The notes: generated from the sequence alone by a model not told the origin. A stretch of DNA of 64,000 nucleotides from JTS-AC122 sp050246015 (GCA_050246015.1 JBFWWU010000003.1:124001-188000); one strand, 5' to 3'. Shown: positions 32,276 to 42,379, counted from the stretch's first letter. Numbers and translations are program-made.

Positions 32276-34390
32276 TCAGGATCGGGCGGGGGCGCCGGCC
32301 GAAGGTGCCAGAACATGAGGGGACGCCGGGACCGGGTGGCGCGACGCGGCGTGGTGGACGGCGGCGCGGATGGCGCGGGCGATGCCGGGGGCGTCGATGC
32401 CGGCTTCGGCGAGTTGCTTGGCGCGGGAGTTCTGCATGATCCAGGAATCGGGAAGGCCCAGGCGCGTGACGCGGGAGGCGTCGAGATGCATGTCGGCGGC
32501 GGCTTCGAGGAAGCACGTGCCAAAGCCCCCGACGATGGAATGGTCTTCGACGGTGATGACGGGGATGTTCGCGGCGAGCAGCCCGCGGACGAGGTCGCGG
32601 TCGATGGGCTTGGCGAAGCGGGCGTCATAGACGGCGACGCGGTACCCATCAGCCGCGAGGGAATAGGCGGCCGCGAGGGCGTCGATGGCGGGGGTGCCGA
32701 AGGCGACGACGGCGACGTCGCAGTCGGGGATGAAGACGGGGTCGGATGAGTTGCGGGAAGAAGGAGATGTGGAAGAGGCAGGCGTGACTGGTGCCCCACG
32801 AGTTTGGGTAGAAGTCCAAGAGGGAGGCGGGATGCCGGCGCCGCCGAGGTAGCGGGCCTTGCCGAGTTCGAAGGGAGGGCAGGGCTCGTTCACGAGTCGC
32901 TGGGAGACGGTGTCGCGCGGGTAGCGGACGGCGCTGAGGCCTTCGTCGTAGGTGCGCATGAACTCGAGGGCGGCGAGGAGGGAAGGCTCGTCGATGGCGG
33001 CGGAGAGGGCGGCTCCCGGGAGGGTGCGGAGGATGGAGACGTCGCAGAAGCCGTGGTGAACGGCGCCGTCGCCGCCGACGAGTCCGGCGCGGTCGAGGCA
33101 GAGGCGGACGGCCAGGCCTTGGAGGGAGACTTCCTGGAAGGCCTGATCGAAGGCGCGCTGGAGGAACGTGGAATAGACGAAGAAGAAGGGGCGGAAGCCG
33201 GTTTTGGCGAGGCCGGCCATCATGTCCAGGGCGTGGGATTCGCAGATGCCGGTGTCCCAGGAGCGGTCTGGAAACTTGGGGAGGACCTTGTTCATCCCGG
33301 TGCCGTCGGGCATAGCGGCGGTGCAGGAGACGACGGTAGGGTCGCGCTGCATCAAGGCGACCATGGCGTCGCCGACGGCGGCGGTGAAGGAGCGTCCGTC
33401 TTTCTTGATCTCGACGCGGCAGCCTTCGCGGACGAAGGGGGCGGGGGAGTGGAAGGTGGAGGAGTCGCCCTCGGAGAACTCGAAACCCTTGCCCTTGATG
33501 GTCTTGACGTGGAGGACCATGGGGCGGTCGAGGTCGCGGGCTTCGGAGAGGAACTCAACCAGTTGAGGGAGGTCGTGGCCGTCGATGGGCCCGACGGTGA
33601 GGAGGCCGAAGTGCTCGAACCAGCCGGCGCCGGAGGTGGAAGGCTCGGCGTTGACGTTTTCACCGATCATGGCCTTGGTGGCTTCACCGGCGCGGTGGTA
33701 GGCGTCCTGGAGGAGGGAGCCGCCGGGGACGTGACGGAGGAGTTCCCGCGCGGACTTTTTGAAGTCGCGGTACATGGGGTTGAGGCGGAGGCGGTCGAAG
33801 TACTGAGAGACGGCACCCTGGGGCTTGGAGATGGACATGCCGTTGTCATTGAGGATGACGAGGAACTGACGGCGGAGGGTGCCGGCGTTGTTGAGGCCTT
33901 CCATGGCGACGCCGTTGACGATGGAGGAGTCGCCGATGATGGTGACGACGCGTCGGCCCTTTGGGTTGGCCTTTGGGTCAAAGGCCTCGCTGTTGAGGGC
34001 GTCGCCGCGGGCCATGCCGACGGCGGTGGGGATGCCGGTGCCGGCGTGGCCGACCATGAAGAGGTCGAAGGGGGACTCTCTGGGATCGGGGAAGCCGGCC
34101 ATCCCGTCGGCGGTGCGGAGGCCGGGGAGCATGGGAAGGCGGCCGGTGAGCAGTTTGTGGGGGTAGCACTGGTGGCCGACGTCGAAGAGGAGGCGGTCCC
34201 AGGCGAAGTCGAAGACGTAGTGCATCGCGATGGTGAGTTCGACGACGCCGAGGTTTGGAGCGAGGTGTCCGCCGGACCTGGCGATCTGCTCGCAGATGGC
34301 GTGGCGGATATCCGCGGCGACCTCGGGGAGCTCGTCGATCGAGAGGCGACGGAGGTCGGCGGGAGACTTGATGGTTTGGAGGAGGGGCAT
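32276..34390 (-). CDS. dxs: 1-deoxy-D-xylulose-5-phosphate synthase (divergent)
   Basis: Thiamine-diphosphate enzyme that condenses pyruvate and glyceraldehyde 3-phosphate, the entry step of the MEP isoprenoid pathway. Recognised from DVGHQCYPHKLLTGR, the metal/thiamine loop GDSSIVNGVAMEGLNNAG with LNDNGMSIS, and the second domain ESHALDMMAGL, YSTFLQRAFDQAFQEV and DRAGLVGGDGAVHHG. Length, 704 aa, is slightly above the usual ~620-640. Several normally invariant stretches differ: the common GHSSTS-type segment reads GHAGTGIP. It precedes the prenyl synthase gene on the same strand by 91 bases, with the prenyl synthase upstream, so the two likely form one transcription unit. Confidence 0.88.
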   Translation of the reverse strand: MPLLQTIKSPADLRRLSIDELPEVAADIRHAICEQIARSGGHLAPNLGVVELTIAMHYVFDFAWDRLLFDVGHQCYPHKLLTGRLPMLPGLRTADGMAGFPDPRESPFDLFMVGHAGTGIPTAVGMARGDALNSEAFDPKANPKGRRVVTIIGDSSIVNGVAMEGLNNAGTLRRQFLVILNDNGMSISKPQGAVSQYFDRLRLNPMYRDFKKSARELLRHVPGGSLLQDAYHRAGEATKAMIGENVNAEPSTSGAGWFEHFGLLTVGPIDGHDLPQLVEFLSEARDLDRPMVLHVKTIKGKGFEFSEGDSSTFHSPAPFVREGCRVEIKKDGRSFTAAVGDAMVALMQRDPTVVSCTAAMPDGTGMNKVLPKFPDRSWDTGICESHALDMMAGLAKTGFRPFFFVYSTFLQRAFDQAFQEVSLQGLAVRLCLDRAGLVGGDGAVHHGFCDVSILRTLPGAALSAAIDEPSLLAALEFMRTYDEGLSAVRYPRDTVSQRLVNEPCPPFELGKARYLGGAGIPPPSWTSTQTRGAPVTPASSTSPSSRNSSDPVFIPDCDVAVVAFGTPAIDALAAAYSLAADGYRVAVYDARFAKPIDRDLVRGLLAANIPVITVEDHSIVGGFGTCFLEAAADMHLDASRVTRLGLPDSWIMQNSRAKQLAEAGIDAPGIARAIRAAVHHAASRHPVPASPHVLAPSAGAPARS

Positions 34391-34481
34391 AGTGTGGTTT
34401 CAGGAGGCGGTCACCGGCGCGGTGCGGGGGTGTGAAGCGGAGGATACATAAGGCTAGGCACTCGGCGTTGAGCGATAGTCG

Positions 34482-35495
34482 CTAGCGGGTTCGTATGGCC
34501 ATGTACGACGCGAGTTCACGAAGCGGTTCGGCCTGAGGTCCCAGTTCGTGGAGCGCGGCGAGCGCTTCGCGTTCGAGTTCCCGGACCTGGGCGCGGGAGG
34601 TTTCGATGCCGTGGACGCCGGGATAGGTGAGTTTGCCGGCGTCGTGGTCCTTGTTGGACTTTTTGCCAAGGTGGTCGGTGGTCTGGGTGACATCAAGCAG
34701 GTCGTCAACGATCTGGAACATGAGTCCGACGGCGTCGGCGTAGCGGGTGATGGCGGCGACGCGAGCGTCGTGATCGGCGGGATCGCTTCGGAGAAAGTGG
34801 ATGCCCGAGAGGGCGCCCATCCGGCAGGACGCGCGGATGAGCGCACCGGTCTTGTTGAGGTGGATCGCGGTGAGTCGCTTGTGGGAGGGGACGTCGTCGG
34901 CGAACCCGCCGAGGGTGTCGTAGACCTGTCCGGCGATCATCGCGGAGGTTCCCTGCGCAAGTTCGCGCACGAGGAGGCGCGAAAGGGACGGGTTGGTCAC
35001 GCGCTCGACCAGAACCTGAAAGGCGAGGGTGAGCATGGCATCGCCGGCGAGGATGGCCATGGCCTCGGAGGTCTTTTTATGGAGCGTGGGCTCGCCGCGG
35101 CGGAGGTCGTCGTTGTCGATGCCGGGCAGGTCGTCGTGGACGAGGCTGAAGGCGTGGATGAGTTCGACGGAGCAGGCGGCGGGGAGTGCGGCGCGCGGGT
35201 CGCTGCCGACGGCGGCGGCGGAGTGCCAGGCCAGGAGCGGGCGGAGGCGCTTGCCCGCGCTCAGGAACGAGTAGCGGATGGCGTCAATCAGGTTCGGGGG
35301 GAGGTCGAGGGAGGAGGAATAGATGTCGAGGAACCCTTCGATGATGGGAAGCGGCTCGATGACGGACGATGGCGGAGCGGTGCTGGACATTTCGGGATCG
35401 CCGGGGAGTGCGGATGAAGCCTCGGAGCAGACCGAAACGACGACCGGCGTACGAGGTTTGGTCGGTGAAGCGGAAGAGATGGTTCGTTCGGTCAT
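34482..35495 (-). CDS. Short-chain (E)-prenyl diphosphate synthase
   Basis: Chain-elongating isoprenyl diphosphate synthase (IspA/GGPP-synthase family), 337 aa. It has the first Asp-rich motif VHDDLPGIDNDDLRRGEPT and the second FQIVDDLLDVTQ, plus the KTGALI and GKRLRP stretches. The product length (C15 or C20) cannot be assigned safely. The N-terminal ~45 residues are a low-complexity extension; an internal ATG at 35390 would remove most of it. I prefer 35495 because TATTAT ends six bases upstream, a leaderless arrangement seen at other genes here. With dxs downstream it supplies isoprenoid precursors. Confidence 0.88.
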   Translation of the reverse strand: MTERTISSASPTKPRTPVVVSVCSEASSALPGDPEMSSTAPPSSVIEPLPIIEGFLDIYSSSLDLPPNLIDAIRYSFLSAGKRLRPLLAWHSAAAVGSDPRAALPAACSVELIHAFSLVHDDLPGIDNDDLRRGEPTLHKKTSEAMAILAGDAMLTLAFQVLVERVTNPSLSRLLVRELAQGTSAMIAGQVYDTLGGFADDVPSHKRLTAIHLNKTGALIRASCRMGALSGIHFLRSDPADHDARVAAITRYADAVGLMFQIVDDLLDVTQTTDHLGKKSNKDHDAGKLTYPGVHGIETSRAQVRELEREALAALHELGPQAEPLRELASYMAIRTR

Positions 35496-35501
35496 GGACG
35501 G

Positions 35502-35507
35502 ATAATA
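35502..35507 (-). promoter_or_regulatory. -10-like TATTAT for the prenyl synthase-dxs unit, leaderless type
   Basis: On the minus strand TATTAT ends six bases before the ATG at 35495. No ribosome-binding site is present and no clear -35 box is visible. Confidence 0.5.
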
Positions 35508-35691
35508 GGTGAACCGGCTTATGCCGTGATACACCGATGCCGATCCATGCTGCGACAGAGCGGAAGCGAAGGAAACGGGAATTGTTGTGCCCGGTGCGCA
35601 CGGTGGGGAGCACGGCTGCGTACAGAAGTTTGACGGATTCGCCGGGGATGTCCCCCGCCCGAGGAAACGGCCGAGCAGGGCAGGTACCACG

Positions 35692-36588
35692 ATGGGCTGG
35701 CTGATCGTACTCATCATCGCGCTCATGCTGATCGGCAGCGCTGCGATCGTCGTGGTGACGCGTCGCGAGGAGCGGCGACGGAACGAGCGGCAACGGCGGT
35801 TTGAACTGCCCGACACGGGTGAGCGGGTGCCGCTGGTGGACCCCGCGGCCCACGCCAAGACCAACGGCATCGCGATCGAAGAGACGGCGGAGTTCATCGC
35901 GCTGACGCCGGGCGGGGTGACGCACCACCTGGCCGACACGGGGATCGATCCTGATCCACCGGACGGGAGATTGGCCAAGAGGGATGAGAACGAGCGATCG
36001 GGGCGACTGGGGCGGCTGGTGAACACTCCGGAGGGGGAATCGATACTGACGACCCCGCCGTTCACGCTGCGGGGGGCGGTGTTCTCGAAGAAGCACGGTC
36101 GGTATGCGGCGGCGCTGATGAAGCGGATCCCGCCTTGGCTGGTGATCATTCCGCGGGCGCGGCTGGACACGCTGCTGTCCCCGACTCCACCGGACGGTCG
36201 GGACGCGGATGACTGGCGGACGTGGCGGCGGCGGGTGCGTCTGCGGAGCATCGACCTGGTGCTGTGCGATCGGCGGACGTGGCAGCCGCTGCTGGCGGTC
36301 CTGTTTGAGCGGCACGACCACGAAGTGCGCGCGAACGAGATCGCGGGAGGAAAGGACCGGATCGTGGACGAGATCCTCTCGACGGTGGGGTTGCCGTTTG
36401 TGCGCGCGACGGGCCGGTTCAAGGACGATTGGCACGTGATCCGGCCGTATGTCGAGCAGGCGATGCTGCCGAGCAGGATGCTGGATGACGAGCCGGACGA
36501 TGATTCCCTGGGCGGCACGGGGTGGGACGCGTCGGCGGTGGTGAATCTGCTGCGCGCGGACGATGAGAAGGGGTGGATGCTCGAATAG
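35692..36588 (+). CDS. DUF2726 membrane-anchored protein
   Basis: A 298-residue protein with one N-terminal membrane helix (about residues 2-22) and a C-terminal DUF2726 domain (about 130-260). Typical phrases are LTTPPFTLRGAVFSKKHGRYAAAL, IDLVLCDRRTWQPLLAVLFE and KDRIVDEILSTVGLPFVRA. DUF2726 resembles a nuclease fold related to restriction-endonuclease-like proteins, and the DLVLCD and LAVLFE segments fit its acidic positions, but activity is unknown. The ATG at 35692 gives the membrane helix at the N-terminus. A purine site (AGGGCAGG) lies upstream. Confidence 0.72.
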   Translation: MGWLIVLIIALMLIGSAAIVVVTRREERRRNERQRRFELPDTGERVPLVDPAAHAKTNGIAIEETAEFIALTPGGVTHHLADTGIDPDPPDGRLAKRDENERSGRLGRLVNTPEGESILTTPPFTLRGAVFSKKHGRYAAALMKRIPPWLVIIPRARLDTLLSPTPPDGRDADDWRTWRRRVRLRSIDLVLCDRRTWQPLLAVLFERHDHEVRANEIAGGKDRIVDEILSTVGLPFVRATGRFKDDWHVIRPYVEQAMLPSRMLDDEPDDDSLGGTGWDASAVVNLLRADDEKGWMLE

Positions 36589-36828
36589 CCGGCGGCGCTC
36601 CGCTGCTCGCCTTTCCGCGAGATCCCGACATCGATATGGGACGGCGCGCTCGCCCGGAAGTTAAGGAAGATCCGGTGTGGTATCGTGTCCTTCGCCACGT
36701 GACGTGAACAGAACCCGATCCCGGAACCGGCGTGAATTGCCGATGCAATCTATGATGTCCGCTCTGCTCAGTGGATGGGTGTCCCGGCGCGCGCGGGATG
36801 TGGCGATGGGTGCGGGCATCAGCAGTGC

Positions 36829-39800
36829 ATGGCAGATGAATCGATCAATCACGTGTCGGCTGGGGAGCACGGCGGCCCGAGGGGAGGGGGCGTGCGTGCG
36901 CGCCGGAAGCGGCGGCTGAACCCGCGGCTGCTGGGGAAGCGATGGCGTCGGAGGAGCCGGTGGATCTGGCGTGTGCTGATCGGGGGGCCGCTGCTGGTGG
37001 TGGGGCTTGGGCTGCTGCTGATGAGGTCTCCGCTGGTAGGGTACTTGGCGCGGGGCGCGATCGAGCCGCTGCTGGGGTGCAAGATGCACGCGAGCGGCGT
37101 GGCGATCTCATTAGATGGGCGGCTGATCCTGGATGAGTTGTCGCTGCGTGTGCCGGGGCTGGATTCCGAAGCGGGGGAGTTTCTGTACGTGCGGCGTGCC
37201 GAGGCGGACCTGGACTGGGCGGGGCTGCTGCGTGGGGAAGTGAACCCGACGGGGCTGCGGCTGAGCGAGCCGGTGTTTCGCGTGAGCCAATCGACGACGA
37301 CGGGGGACCTGTCGATCGCGTCGCTGCAGCCGGCGTCACAGACGAAGCAGCGGCTGACGCAGCCGCCGAAGATCGACGTGATCGACGGGGTAATCGAGGC
37401 CGGTGAGCACACGGGGTCGCGGGCGGGGGTGTCGTACCGCGAACTCACGACGTTGAAGGTGTCGGGAAGCCTTGAGCCGACGGATCCGCTGAGGCCGGTG
37501 TACACGATCCGGTTTCAGGAGCGGCTGAGCGAGGCGGAGGTGGCGGCGTCGATGGAGAAGAGCGCGGGCGGGGACGGGGTGATCGCATCGCGCATCGGGA
37601 TGGTCGTGAACGGGACGGTGGACCTGGATCACTCGACGGCGAGCGTACGGGTGATGAACGTCGGGGTGAATCCGTGGGCGAGCGGGTCGGTGCCGACGTA
37701 CATGCGAGAGATCTGGGGGCGGCTGAATATCCAAGGGAGGATCTCGGAAGCGAACCTGACCTACGACCCGATGAAAGGGCCCGAGGCGGTGATCACGGTG
37801 GACCACGCGTCGATGAACGCGCTGGTGCCGGCGAGCGCGCACAGCGGGAAGACGGACGACCTGCTGTCGCTTGAGCAGGTGGTGGGGACGATCAGGGTGT
37901 CGAACTCGGGGGTCGGGGCGGAACTGGACGCGACGGTCGCCGGACAGGTGGCGCCGGCGCACGTGTCGCTGGACTACGGTGGGCTGGCGGATGATTCGCC
38001 GCTGAGGTGCGTGATCACCACGTCGGCGCTGCGGGTGGACAAGGACCCGCAGTGGCTGGCGTTCACGCCGATCGAAGTGAAGGAGAACCTGGCGGCGTTC
38101 AGCGGCCCGACGGGGATCATCAGCGGGCGGGTGGTGATCGAGCGCGGGGCGCCTGCGGCGCCGTCGAGCCGGGACGGTCTGGCGCCCGGGCCGAGCGAGC
38201 CGGCGCCGATGCGGGTGAGCGGGGTGATCGACCTGCGTGAAGGGACGGCGGCGTTTCACCGGGTGCCGTATCCGTTCAAGGACATGACGGGGCACGTGGA
38301 GTTCGATCAGGACACGATCACGATTGCGCGGATTGACGGACGAGCGGCGTCGGGAGCGACGATCCATGCATCGGGGTGGATCGCGCCGCCGGACGAGTCG
38401 GCGGAGATCTCGCTCCATGTCGTGGTGGATGACGTGCCGCTGGACCAGGTGTTCGCGGACTCGTTGCCGGAGAGCCGGCGCGGGGCGATGTCGTTCCTGT
38501 TCAGCCCGGAGCGGTACGCGGCGCTTCGGCGGGCGGGCGTGATCTCGGACGCGGGGGCGCGTGAGCGGGCGCGCGAGGAGCGAGGCGAATACGAACGGGA
38601 GCGAGCGAGGTTGCTGGTGGTGACGCCGGAGGATGCGGAGCGGCCGCTGCCTGACATTGAGGAACTCCAGGCGTCGCTGAACGACCTGAGTGACCGGATC
38701 GATGAGTGTGAACGGGTGATGGAGGCGAGTGATTTCGAGATGGGGGGCGTGGCGGACCTTGATATCCAGGTGCACACGCCGCGGGGCAAGTCGGCGCCGT
38801 GGGAGTACACGGTCGGCGTCTCGATTCCGCGAGCGGGGTTTCTGCTGCGCGGGTTCCCGCTGCCCGTGGTGGGAAGGGACGTTCAGATTCGGTTGACGCA
38901 GGACGATGCGACGCTGCTGGGCGGACGGTTTTTGGGCATCAATGGGGGCGAGTTTGAGGTCCAGGCGAGCGTGGTGCTGGATGAGTCGGGCCGGGCGGTG
39001 GTGAAGCCGGACGTGCGGATCCGGGCAGAACGGGTGCCGATCGACCATGCGCTACTGGAAGCCGCGCGCGGGGCGGTGGAGGGTCTGTCGGCGGGCGAGA
39101 GCGACGAAGCCGGGAGGGTGGCCGAGGCGGCGTCGCCCGGGCGCTGGGGTGGGGCGGCGGGCTCGTTGCTGCGATACCTGGACTTTGACGGCATGGTGTC
39201 GTGCGACGTGTCGCTGTGGCCGACAGGCCATGAGACGCTGGATGGACGCGCGGACGTGTCGTTTTCGGGCGCGCGGCTGGGGCCGATGGTGCTCGGTGAT
39301 GGATCGCGGGTGTGGGGGGAGAATCTCGATGGGAACGTGCGTGTCGAGGGTGATCGACTGCGCGTGCCGCTGCTTCGAGGCGACCTGCGAAAGAGCGAAC
39401 TCTGCGGTACGGCGGCGCGGCCGGTGATGGTCTCAAGCGCGGCCGGCGGGTTTCATCTGATGGCCGACGCGACGCTGGCCTCGACGGTGGGAGATCTGCT
39501 GAACCCGTCCGGGGGCGGGCCCGCGCGACCGAGCGGGCCGCATGAGGGCGCGGGAGGCGGCGGGCCGGGCGCCACGGCGTTCGCGCGGGACGCGTCGGCG
39601 ACGCTGCTGCTGTCGGGCGTGGACGTGTCGCTGGACGTGTCGCCGATCGTCGGGTTGATATCGGAGAGCGGCGCGGAGGCGATGAGTCGGCTGTTCGCGA
39701 ACAAGAAGCCCGCGGGACGAGTTGACGGGGAGGTGCGGGCCGAAGTCGCCGGTGATGGGAGCGGAGCGCTGCACATCCTGGTACGTGACGCTCACGCGCT

Positions 39801-41679
39801 GAGCCTGGAGCACGAGAGTCAGCGGTTCACGATCGACATGGACCGCGGATCCATCGGCGTGCAGACGGTGCTGGGCGAGGGGGGCGTCGGGGTTGGCGAT
39901 TCGCTTGTCTGGTTTGAAGACTGCGGCCTACGGGTACACGTCGAGGGGGAGACTCCGATAGCGGCCCGGATTGACGGCGTGCTCGACGTGGCCGATCTGG
40001 GTTCGAGCGGCGCGTCGCGCGAGGCGCCGCCCGGGCAGGTCGCGCCGTCGAACTCCCCCCGGGCGGGCTCGGAGGCGCGGCACGTGCACGCCTGGGCGGG
40101 CACCCGGCTGGCGATCTCTACTGAGGACGCGGCGTTCGAGTCGTGCCTCGTGCGGTCGTTGCTGGAGACACGACTCGCGCACGACACCCTGGTGAAGGCC
40201 GACGCGGCGGACCTGCGCGGACGGTTCGGCGCCGAGATCGTGCTTGCTTCCAGCGCGGAGGATGGGGCCGGCACCGATGGGCTGAGCGTCGCGGGCACGG
40301 TTGGACCGAGGTCCGTGTCGTTCAACATCGGCGTTACCCGGGTGGATGCCCCGGTCGCGCTGGGCGAGGTGAACTTCGACGGCGGCCGAGTATGGACGCA
40401 TGGGCTGGGGATGGCGGCTGACGCGTGGCAGGTGGGGTTGCAGGCACAGCGGACGGACCTGGCCGGTGGCGGCGCCACACTGCGGGTGGCGGCCGTCGCG
40501 CGGGCGAGTTCGCTCACACCAGATCTGCGCGCGATGCTGCCGGAATCGGTCGTGGAGCGGCTCGACCGGAACTCGCTCGAAATCAGCGGCGGGCTCGAAC
40601 TGATCCCGGTCGTCTACACGCGTCTAGGGGGCACGGGTTCCCGGACCGAGAGCGAGCGGCTGGAAGGCTCGCTCCGCTTCGCCCAGTTGAAGGCCGACGC
40701 GGCGCTCAGCGTGCGCGACGCGACCGGGCGGTGCGATTTCGTGCTCTGGCGGGAGTCCGGCGCGGAGGATTGGGCCTTTGACGCGAAGTTCAGCGCGCCA
40801 CGGCTCACGCTGGAGGGGCTGGATGTTCGCACGCTCGAGGCGCGCGTGCTGACCGGATCGACCGCGGAGGAGTTGCTGTTGCCGGGTCTCTCCGCCGAGT
40901 GCTACGGCGGGCGGATCACCGGGAGCGGCGCGATCGAGCCGGCGGCGGCCATGGAACCCGGCAGCACCCCGGAAGAGAGCAAGGCCCGCGCGTACCGCGG
41001 CGAGGTGTCGCTGGCCGGGGTTCGGTTCGCGCCGATCAGGAACGCGCTGGCGCCTGACCCGGCGGACGCGGGCGGGAAGCCCGGAGTCATGGCGACAGAC
41101 TCGTCGCGCGGGTTGGTTGACGCGTCGATGACGTTCTCCGGGATCCTGGATGAACCACAGACCCGGACGGGACTGGGGCGGGTGCGGATTTCGGGCGGGG
41201 ACGTCGTGCGCATGCCGGTGGTGATGGCGCTGATGCAACTGAGCAACTTCCAGTTGCCGGCGCGGGACTCGTTTGACTATCTGCAAGCCTCGTTCCAACT
41301 CTCGGGGCCGCTGGTGACGTTTGACCAGGTGGCGCTCATCTCGCGGACGCTCGCGATCACGGGGTACGGAACGATGTCCTGGCCGGGGCAGGAACTGGAC
41401 CTGCGGTTCAACTCTCGGTCGGCGGGGCGGGTGCCGCTGCTGTCGGACGTGGTGGAGGCGTTGCGGAATGAAGTGGCGACGACGCGGATCACGGGGACGC
41501 TGTCGGAGCCTTCGATCGACCCCGAGCCGCTGATGGGGACGCGGCAACTGATCGGCAGCGCGCTGGGGCAACCGACGGGGCCGAAGCGCTCCGTGAGCGA
41601 GCAGGACGCGGACAAGGCGGCGCGAGCGGAACGGGATCGCATCAAGAGCACGTCGAGCGTGCCCACGGACGATCGCTAA
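36829..41679 (+). CDS. Giant AsmA/TamB-like envelope protein
   Basis: About 1616 residues. One N-terminal membrane helix (roughly residues 45-65, VLIGGPLLVVGLGLLLM) is followed by a very long beta-rich periplasmic region. The C-terminus (LQASFQLSGPLVTFDQVALI, MSWPGQELDLRFN, then TGTLSEPSIDPEP) matches the end of AsmA-like proteins. Such proteins are thought to form hydrophobic grooves that move lipid between membranes, which would suit a Gram-negative-type envelope. A 36775 start is also in frame; the ATG used leaves a short basic leader. A coiled-coil-like Arg/Glu segment lies around residue 580. It is convergent with the HAD gene seven bases later. Confidence 0.78.
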   Translation: MADESINHVSAGEHGGPRGGGVRARRKRRLNPRLLGKRWRRRSRWIWRVLIGGPLLVVGLGLLLMRSPLVGYLARGAIEPLLGCKMHASGVAISLDGRLILDELSLRVPGLDSEAGEFLYVRRAEADLDWAGLLRGEVNPTGLRLSEPVFRVSQSTTTGDLSIASLQPASQTKQRLTQPPKIDVIDGVIEAGEHTGSRAGVSYRELTTLKVSGSLEPTDPLRPVYTIRFQERLSEAEVAASMEKSAGGDGVIASRIGMVVNGTVDLDHSTASVRVMNVGVNPWASGSVPTYMREIWGRLNIQGRISEANLTYDPMKGPEAVITVDHASMNALVPASAHSGKTDDLLSLEQVVGTIRVSNSGVGAELDATVAGQVAPAHVSLDYGGLADDSPLRCVITTSALRVDKDPQWLAFTPIEVKENLAAFSGPTGIISGRVVIERGAPAAPSSRDGLAPGPSEPAPMRVSGVIDLREGTAAFHRVPYPFKDMTGHVEFDQDTITIARIDGRAASGATIHASGWIAPPDESAEISLHVVVDDVPLDQVFADSLPESRRGAMSFLFSPERYAALRRAGVISDAGARERAREERGEYERERARLLVVTPEDAERPLPDIEELQASLNDLSDRIDECERVMEASDFEMGGVADLDIQVHTPRGKSAPWEYTVGVSIPRAGFLLRGFPLPVVGRDVQIRLTQDDATLLGGRFLGINGGEFEVQASVVLDESGRAVVKPDVRIRAERVPIDHALLEAARGAVEGLSAGESDEAGRVAEAASPGRWGGAAGSLLRYLDFDGMVSCDVSLWPTGHETLDGRADVSFSGARLGPMVLGDGSRVWGENLDGNVRVEGDRLRVPLLRGDLRKSELCGTAARPVMVSSAAGGFHLMADATLASTVGDLLNPSGGGPARPSGPHEGAGGGGPGATAFARDASATLLLSGVDVSLDVSPIVGLISESGAEAMSRLFANKKPAGRVDGEVRAEVAGDGSGALHILVRDAHALSLEHESQRFTIDMDRGSIGVQTVLGEGGVGVGDSLVWFEDCGLRVHVEGETPIAARIDGVLDVADLGSSGASREAPPGQVAPSNSPRAGSEARHVHAWAGTRLAISTEDAAFESCLVRSLLETRLAHDTLVKADAADLRGRFGAEIVLASSAEDGAGTDGLSVAGTVGPRSVSFNIGVTRVDAPVALGEVNFDGGRVWTHGLGMAADAWQVGLQAQRTDLAGGGATLRVAAVARASSLTPDLRAMLPESVVERLDRNSLEISGGLELIPVVYTRLGGTGSRTESERLEGSLRFAQLKADAALSVRDATGRCDFVLWRESGAEDWAFDAKFSAPRLTLEGLDVRTLEARVLTGSTAEELLLPGLSAECYGGRITGSGAIEPAAAMEPGSTPEESKARAYRGEVSLAGVRFAPIRNALAPDPADAGGKPGVMATDSSRGLVDASMTFSGILDEPQTRTGLGRVRISGGDVVRMPVVMALMQLSNFQLPARDSFDYLQASFQLSGPLVTFDQVALISRTLAITGYGTMSWPGQELDLRFNSRSAGRVPLLSDVVEALRNEVATTRITGTLSEPSIDPEPLMGTRQLIGSALGQPTGPKRSVSEQDADKAARAERDRIKSTSSVPTDDR

Positions 41680-41686
41680 GCGACGC

Positions 41687-42379
41687 TCAGGTGAGGACGC
41701 GGAACTCGCGGAGGACGGCCCGCATCTGGGCGGCGGTGTCGCCGGCGTGATCGACCTGGACGCCGAGCCAGCCGGCGCGGCGGGCCGCGTCGATGTTCTC
41801 CAGCAGGTCGTCGAAGAAGAGGATCTGGCTGCCGCGCCCGGTGCCGGGCTCGCCGGGGAGAAACCCGGCGCGGCGGGCGAACTCGTGGTAGATGGCCTGG
41901 TCGGGCTTGGCGAGTCCCAGCAGGTGGCTGGCGTGGACGTGGCGGAGTCGGCGCGGGGTGGGGTACTCGGGCGCGGGAAGATGCGGCGCGGGCGCGAGGC
42001 GGAGCCAGTGCGCGTGATTGGTGTTGGAGAGGACGCCGGTGATAACGTCGGCGGCGTGCAGGTCATCGACGAGGGCGGCCACGCCGGGATATTCGTCCAG
42101 GGTCCAGGCGTGGTGGACGCGGCGGATGTCGTCGGCGGAGTAGACGCCGGGGACCGAGGCGGCGACGGCGGCGTAGAAATCGTCGGAGTGCATGAGCCCG
42201 CGCTGGTGAAGGGAGTTGAGCTCGCGGCGGCGTTCGCGGGCCGCTGGGTCGTCCCAGGCGGGGCTGAGGTGAACGCCGGCGGCGCGGCAGCCTTCTTCCC
42301 AGGAGCGGCAGATGCGAACGATGACGCCGCCCAAGTCAAAGACGATCATGCGGGGAGGCGGTTGAGTCGATTCGGGCAC
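41687..42379 (-). CDS. HAD-superfamily hydrolase
   Basis: A phosphatase-like haloacid dehalogenase protein, 230 aa. Motif I is MIVFDLGGVIVRI (Asp nucleophile, but with a second Gly where phosphatases often have Asp), motif II SNTN, motif III lysine in LGLAKPDQAIYH and motif IV ILFFDDLLENI. The pattern resembles HAD-IA proteins of the YihX/epoxide-hydrolase-N-terminal kind that hydrolyse sugar or nucleotide phosphates. A GTG start at 42379 is chosen because TACGCT ends five bases before it. The ATG at 42349 is the alternative. The gene is divergent from the Bfd-like gene. Confidence 0.78.
   Translation of the reverse strand: MPESTQPPPRMIVFDLGGVIVRICRSWEEGCRAAGVHLSPAWDDPAARERRRELNSLHQRGLMHSDDFYAAVAASVPGVYSADDIRRVHHAWTLDEYPGVAALVDDLHAADVITGVLSNTNHAHWLRLAPAPHLPAPEYPTPRRLRHVHASHLLGLAKPDQAIYHEFARRAGFLPGEPGTGRGSQILFFDDLLENIDAARRAGWLGVQVDHAGDTAAQMRAVLREFRVLT

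Noticed and set aside
32804..34435. A 543-codon plus-strand frame under dxs
   Set aside because: Gly/Val/Asp-rich mirror of the dxs frame, without motifs.
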